Source: G963668185 sp965237445
GTDB taxonomy: Bacteria > Chloroflexota > Dehalococcoidia > Lucifugimonadales > G963668185
Assembly: GCA_965237445.1 (NCBI GenBank)
Contig: OZ250142.1
Coordinates: 186,001 to 250,000, forward strand
Direction of reading: 5' to 3'
DNA length: 64,000 nt
Below are positions 60,644 through 64,000 of this stretch, piece by piece (positions within the stretch are counted from its first letter, which is position 1; every line of letters starts with the position of its first letter). The notes beneath the pieces are model-generated. The model was not told the DNA's origin. It worked only from the letters and a program-made list of their open reading frames with translations, and ran no database searches. A program made the position numbers and the translations under genes.

Positions 60644-61748
60644 CGCCCTCTCGCATCATCCTTGTCGTTAGCTCACGGCTGATCGCCCTCGCGGCTCCCG
60701 GACCGCGATAGATCATCGCCGTCAAGAGTTGGACGGTGTCTGCCCCCGCCTTAAGGAGTTCCCACACATCTTCGCCCGTTGAAACTCCGCCGCACGCATT
60801 GATCGCTAGCCTGCTCCCAGTGTGCTCCCTTGTCTCGCGCACCATCAGCAAGGTGTCCTGGAACAGCGCCCTGCCGCTGAGCCCTCCAGTCCCCATTGCT
60901 AGACTCGCGTCTGCCACCGGCCGCGTGTTCGCGACCGTGACACCGTCCACACCCGCCTCGATGCAGGCATCGACGAGCGCAAGGGTCGTGTTCCTCGCCT
61001 CTTCTCCGGCCGCCCTCTCGTAAAGTAGCGATTCTGGGACTCCCGGCGTCGGCGAAGCGGCGTAGGGCGGAAGCTTCACGAATAGCGGCTTCCGCCTCCT
61101 CTCGTTGACTCTATCCAGCAAGCGTTTCAGCGCGGAGCGCTCTTGAAACACGCGTAGGCCCTGCGTGTTGGGCGAGCTGATGTTCACCTCGATCGCGGCT
61201 ACGAACGGCTCCAGCCTCGCGTGGCATGTCGCCACGTCGTTGATCTCCGTTCCCGAGACGCTGACCATTACCGGCGCGGCCAGTCCGGACTCAGCCGCCG
61301 CTGTTAGCTTCGACTCGGCCCGTTCGAGCCCCCGGCCTGGGAACCCCAGCGCGTTCACGAGCGACTCCCGCGGTGGGATACGGCGCATCCGGGGCTTCGG
61401 ATTGCCCGCTCTGGCATCGAGCGTCACGGTTCCGCCCACCAGGTAGCCAAAGCCAAGCGTCGATAGCGCTGGCAGGTACTCGCAGTTCTTGTCGTACCCC
61501 GCAGCAAGCCCGACGGGATTGCGCAGTGTTATCGGACCGAGCTTCGTGGCAAGGCGGTCGTCGTGTCGCTGGCCAAGTGCCGAGGCGGCCTTCCAGAGAA
61601 ACTCGAGGCTTAGTGCAGAATCGGCAACCTTCTGGGCGGTCTCGGGGGGAAGCCTGAACAGCAACGGTCTGAGCAGGCGGGCGTACGCGTCCGGATTCAG
61701 CAGGATCAGGTCGGGTTTCCTGTCAGCGCAGAGGCCCCGTCGCGCCAT
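60618..61748 (-). CDS. pyrD: Dihydroorotate dehydrogenase, class 2
   Basis: A 376-residue FMN enzyme oxidising dihydroorotate with quinone, for pyrimidine synthesis. Class 2 features: N-terminal helix region LLRPLLFRLPPETAQKVADS, the catalytic Ser-containing IEVNISSPNTQGLR, AAGYDKNCEYL, VNALGFPGRGLE and the phosphate site INACGGVSTGEDVWELLKAG. It converges with the dehydratase gene, with a 26-base overlap. Confidence 0.92.
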   Translation of the reverse strand: MARRGLCADRKPDLILLNPDAYARLLRPLLFRLPPETAQKVADSALSLEFLWKAASALGQRHDDRLATKLGPITLRNPVGLAAGYDKNCEYLPALSTLGFGYLVGGTVTLDARAGNPKPRMRRIPPRESLVNALGFPGRGLERAESKLTAAAESGLAAPVMVSVSGTEINDVATCHARLEPFVAAIEVNISSPNTQGLRVFQERSALKRLLDRVNERRRKPLFVKLPPYAASPTPGVPESLLYERAAGEEARNTTLALVDACIEAGVDGVTVANTRPVADASLAMGTGGLSGRALFQDTLLMVRETREHTGSRLAINACGGVSTGEDVWELLKAGADTVQLLTAMIYRGPGAARAISRELTTRMMREGVSKLPAHP

Positions 61749-61758
61749 CTGCGCACGA

Positions 61759-61764
61759 TATAAT
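61759..61764 (+). promoter_or_regulatory. Consensus -10 between divergent pyrD and hypothetical gene
   Basis: A perfect TATAAT in the 76-base gap between the divergent starts, pointing to the hypothetical gene at 61825; no -35 is recognised. The overlapping reverse strand is also AT-rich and could serve pyrD. Confidence 0.4.
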
Positions 61765-61824
61765 GGTTTCTATACGCAGCCTTCATCTTCACTAGCATGA
61801 TAGTTGATTCTAGGGATAATCGAG

Positions 61825-62583
61825 ATGGCAAACACATTTGAGAAGGGCAGCGCCTCACAGCCGAAAGGGCACGCACTTCTGTACTTCTCGTCTTCGTCAG
61901 ATGCTGCCGAGGTGTGGGCGACATATGTGGTCATCCTCCCGGTTTCCGTGGACGTGACAAAGTACGTGCCGCCGTTCCTGATGAACCAGGTGGGGGAAAT
62001 CGGCCCCAAGGACCTCTCCTGCTTCGCCTTCCCCCCTGCTCCCGAAAAGATGTCAGGCAAACAGGAAATCGAGTGGCTGGCGGAGACCCGGGACGACGAC
62101 CTGCTCTACGGAGGCGTGATAGTCACGTCGGACGTCGGATCGGCCATGATGGCCGTTACCAACGCCGTCCAGAGCTACGCTGACCTGTACACGGAACACG
62201 TCGAGGCCTCCGAACCGAAGGCCGACGCCACCGAGCCTGATGGCCTGAGCGTAACCGACGTGATGTACGGCCTGATGAGCGACGCCGACAAACTCAGCGA
62301 GCTGACCAAGCTGGTGGGACGGCTGAGATTCGCAGTGGACGTGTCGGACGCCAACGTCCTGCAGGAAGCCGAGCAGGACATCGGCATCATGGCCCGGCAC
62401 CTCCCGGACAACCACCGCATCGAAGACCTCGTCGTGGCCGCCAAGAAGTCCGATTCGAGCGGGCCCGTGCTGGCAGACCTCTATCTGAAGAGATGCTTCC
62501 TCCTGATCCAGCAGGAATACGCTAAGCTGGGCCAGTTGGAAGACCGGATTCAGGCAATCGAGTCTGAACAGAATCCCTCATAG
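61825..62583 (+). CDS. Hypothetical protein, 252 residues
   Basis: No family recognised. A soluble, acidic protein whose N-terminal half is a mixed alpha/beta region (HALLYFSSSSDAAEVWATYV, SVDVTKYVPPFLMNQV) and C-terminal half helical (DADKLSELTKLVGRLRFAVD, YLKRCFLLIQQEYAKLGQL). The ATG at 61825 has AGGGA upstream; a TTG lies 21 bases earlier. Divergent from pyrD and converging on ribokinase. Confidence 0.7.
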   Translation: MANTFEKGSASQPKGHALLYFSSSSDAAEVWATYVVILPVSVDVTKYVPPFLMNQVGEIGPKDLSCFAFPPAPEKMSGKQEIEWLAETRDDDLLYGGVIVTSDVGSAMMAVTNAVQSYADLYTEHVEASEPKADATEPDGLSVTDVMYGLMSDADKLSELTKLVGRLRFAVDVSDANVLQEAEQDIGIMARHLPDNHRIEDLVVAAKKSDSSGPVLADLYLKRCFLLIQQEYAKLGQLEDRIQAIESEQNPS

Positions 62584-62595
62584 GGCACCGTTAGA

Positions 62596-62618
62596 CGTAC
62601 GCCCCATCCTTGCGTACG
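62596..62618. terminator. Bidirectional stem-loop between convergent genes
   Basis: CGTACGC and GCGTACG form a perfect 7-bp stem around a nine-base loop, in the 41-base gap between the convergent hypothetical gene and ribokinase. There is no clear T-tract, so its terminator role rests on position. Confidence 0.4.
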
Positions 62619-62624
62619 GTTCGG

Positions 62625-63560
62625 CTATAGCCTCCGCAGCATCGCTTCCACCGCTTCCCGGTCCGGCATCCCGTCCTGCGCGCCTGCCCTTGTAACGGCG
62701 GCGGTACCGGCCATCACGCCGCAGCGCACCGCGTCCAGCAACGGCCGCCCTTCCGCGAGCGTCACGGCCAGCGCCCCGTTGAAGGCATCTCCGGCGCCTA
62801 CAGTGTCAACGGGCTCGACGCTCGGGGCAACTACGTACCCGCTCTCCCCTCGCGTCGCGTACACGGCTCCGAGCTCTCCGAGCGTTACGACCGCAGCGCC
62901 AACGCCGCGTTCCAGGAGGCGTTGTGCCGCGCTTGCTGCCGACGAGGCATCGGACACGCCGACGCTCGTAAGCGCGGCCGCCTCGTTGCTGTTGGGCGTG
63001 ATGACGTCGATCATGCAGTACGCATCCTCCGGGATCACCTCGTACGGCGCCGGGTTCCAGACAACTTTCGTCCCGGCCTTGCTGGCGTGTCGGGCCGCAT
63101 CCAGGTTCACTGGCATCGGAATCTCGTGCTGCACCAACATCACCAGCGCGCCGTCCAGCGCCCGGGCCGCGGCCTCCTCCTCTTCGCGTCCGCACTCCAT
63201 GTTCGCGCCCGATACAACGACGATGCGGTTCTCCTTCTCCGCGTCCAGCAGTATGACCGCGACGCCCGAAGCGTGGTCGGCGTCAACGGTTACACCCGCT
63301 ACGTCCACACCGTGCGAAGACAGCCCGGCCAGCAGTGATTTCCCGAACTCATCGCCTCCAACCCGGCCGACCATCCGCACCGAAGCCCCCAGCCGCGCCG
63401 CCGCGACCGCTTGGTTCGCGCCCTTGCCTCCTGCGGCCGTGCGCAGCTCGCCGCCCTTTATCGTTTCACCCGGTTCCGGGACCCTGGCCGTATGCACCAC
63501 CAGGTCCATGTTGATGCTGCCCAGTACAACGACCGTCGGCCTGCCGGAGTCCGAAATCAA
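62625..63560 (-). CDS. Ribokinase (PfkB family)
   Basis: A 311-residue sugar kinase: VVVLGSINMDLVVHTARVPE, the PfkB Gly-rich TAAGGKGANQAVAAARLGA, GRVGGDEFGKSLL and the C-terminal catalytic DTVGAGDAFNGALAVTLAEG with the Asp base. It would phosphorylate ribose or a related sugar. The TTG at 63560 is chosen for the AAGGA six bases upstream; an upstream in-frame TTG at 63608 is less likely. A HAD phosphatase-like gene follows 69 bases upstream on the same strand. Confidence 0.88.
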   Translation of the reverse strand: MISDSGRPTVVVLGSINMDLVVHTARVPEPGETIKGGELRTAAGGKGANQAVAAARLGASVRMVGRVGGDEFGKSLLAGLSSHGVDVAGVTVDADHASGVAVILLDAEKENRIVVVSGANMECGREEEEAAARALDGALVMLVQHEIPMPVNLDAARHASKAGTKVVWNPAPYEVIPEDAYCMIDVITPNSNEAAALTSVGVSDASSAASAAQRLLERGVGAAVVTLGELGAVYATRGESGYVVAPSVEPVDTVGAGDAFNGALAVTLAEGRPLLDAVRCGVMAGTAAVTRAGAQDGMPDREAVEAMLRRL

Positions 63561-63629
63561 CTGCGGTCCTTCTTCGCCATCGGCTCGCCCGAACTTCCAT
63601 TGACGCAAGTCGACACCGCCGACGCTCGG

Positions 63630-64000
63630 CTAGCCAATCTCGCCCGCCTCCAGCATCGACTCCAACATCTGCGCCACCCCGTCTTCCTCGATGCCGGGCG
63701 CTAGCAGGTCCGCGGCCTGCTTCGCCTCGTCAACCCCATCGGCTACTGCGACACCCAGCCCAGCCCACTCCAGCATAGGAACATCGTTGTAGCCGTTTCC
63801 GAACGCGAGCACCTCGGAACGCTCGATGCCCAGGCAGTGACATATCCACGAGAGCGCCTTTTCCTTGCCGCCGGCGGGGTTCAGGATCTCGCAGAAGTGC
63901 GGCAGCGACCGGGTGACGTACAGCTCGCCGGCCTGCGTCCGCCTCAGGTCGGCGTTCAGCTCGGCTACCGTCTCCTCCTCTGCTACTGCAAGCAGGCGCG
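63630..64000 (-). CDS. Cof-type HAD phosphatase (5' truncated)
   Basis: The C-terminal 122 residues of a HAD-superfamily phosphatase; the start lies beyond the window. The catalytic Asp cluster is in VLAFGNGYNDVPMLEWAG, with KEKALSWICHCLGIERSEVL before it and GVAVADGVDEAKQAADLL after it, the pattern of Cof/sucrose-phosphatase-like enzymes. It might dephosphorylate a sugar phosphate alongside the ribokinase; this is inference from position only. Confidence 0.8.
   Translation of the reverse strand, partial: RLLAVAEEETVAELNADLRRTQAGELYVTRSLPHFCEILNPAGGKEKALSWICHCLGIERSEVLAFGNGYNDVPMLEWAGLGVAVADGVDEAKQAADLLAPGIEEDGVAQMLESMLEAGEIG

Overview
This is a GC-rich, densely packed bacterial chromosomal window with short intergenic gaps, many overlapping stop/start codons and long same-strand gene runs. 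The gene mix suggests an uncultured Chloroflexota of the Dehalococcoidia/SAR202 type: a complex iron-sulfur molybdoenzyme, FabL-type enoyl reductase, many short-chain dehydrogenases, DUF488, PAC2, NYN, MutS2 and endonuclease-type MutL. The phylum is an inference; no rRNA or other phylogenetic marker was compared. No tRNA, rRNA or CRISPR array was recognised.

Layout. 1-4.5 kb: a truncated four-cluster ferredoxin/NrfD-like fusion followed by a molybdopterin catalytic subunit. 4.5-8.1 kb: a promoter, a GlmU-like nucleotidyltransferase without acetyltransferase domain, a CorC-like CBS protein and a convergent amidase. 8.4-10.2 kb: DUF488, NUDIX and an AbrB/PIN toxin-antitoxin pair with a visible operator. 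10.2-12.6 kb: a zinc-type dehydrogenase and a PQQ sugar-dehydrogenase-like lipoprotein. 12.7-15.2 kb: lysA, holB and a short RicT N-domain protein. 15.2-18.5 kb: HNH, CvpA and two paralogous SDRs. 18.5-20 kb: a histidine phosphatase and an IS5-family element sitting exactly on the overlapping stop codons of two convergent genes. 20-28.8 kb: a leftward run of M16 peptidase, class V aminotransferase, tyrS, riboflavin kinase, MFS, aroH, trpA and an MBL hydrolase. 29-34 kb: a TPR protein, two GT2 glycosyltransferases, lysC and thrB. 34-35.2 kb: a graveyard of repeats and an IS1182-like transposase remnant. 35.3-38.6 kb: mutS2 and a DUF192 lipoprotein. 38.6-39.4 kb: an array locus. 39.4-44.2 kb: IscA-type protein, YgfZ, then a fatty-acid cluster (FabL, FabG, PlsX, two hotdog dehydratase-like proteins). 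44.4-48 kb: a Kef-type antiporter, a hypothetical protein and a second array locus. 48-53 kb: PAC2, NUDIX, GNAT, folC, fabF. 53-64 kb: NhaA, Asp-box propeller, mutL, HAD, NYN, threonine-dehydratase-like enzyme, pyrD, a hypothetical protein, ribokinase and a truncated HAD phosphatase.

The genes are mostly housekeeping: aspartate-family, aromatic and pyrimidine biosynthesis, fatty-acid elongation, Fe-S repair and mismatch repair. The most unusual structure is a pair of loci (38.78-39.28 kb and 47.43-47.81 kb). Each has an extended -10 promoter lying exactly 6 nt before an ATG, so the transcript is probably leaderless. Each then encodes a short unrecognised protein and carries three hexamers at an exact 10-bp period, with reverse-complement copies of the same hexamer upstream. 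The hexamer differs between loci (GTGACA versus GGAACA), but the inverted copies change in step (TGTCAC versus TGTTCC). I consider this the best candidate for an undescribed system in the window.
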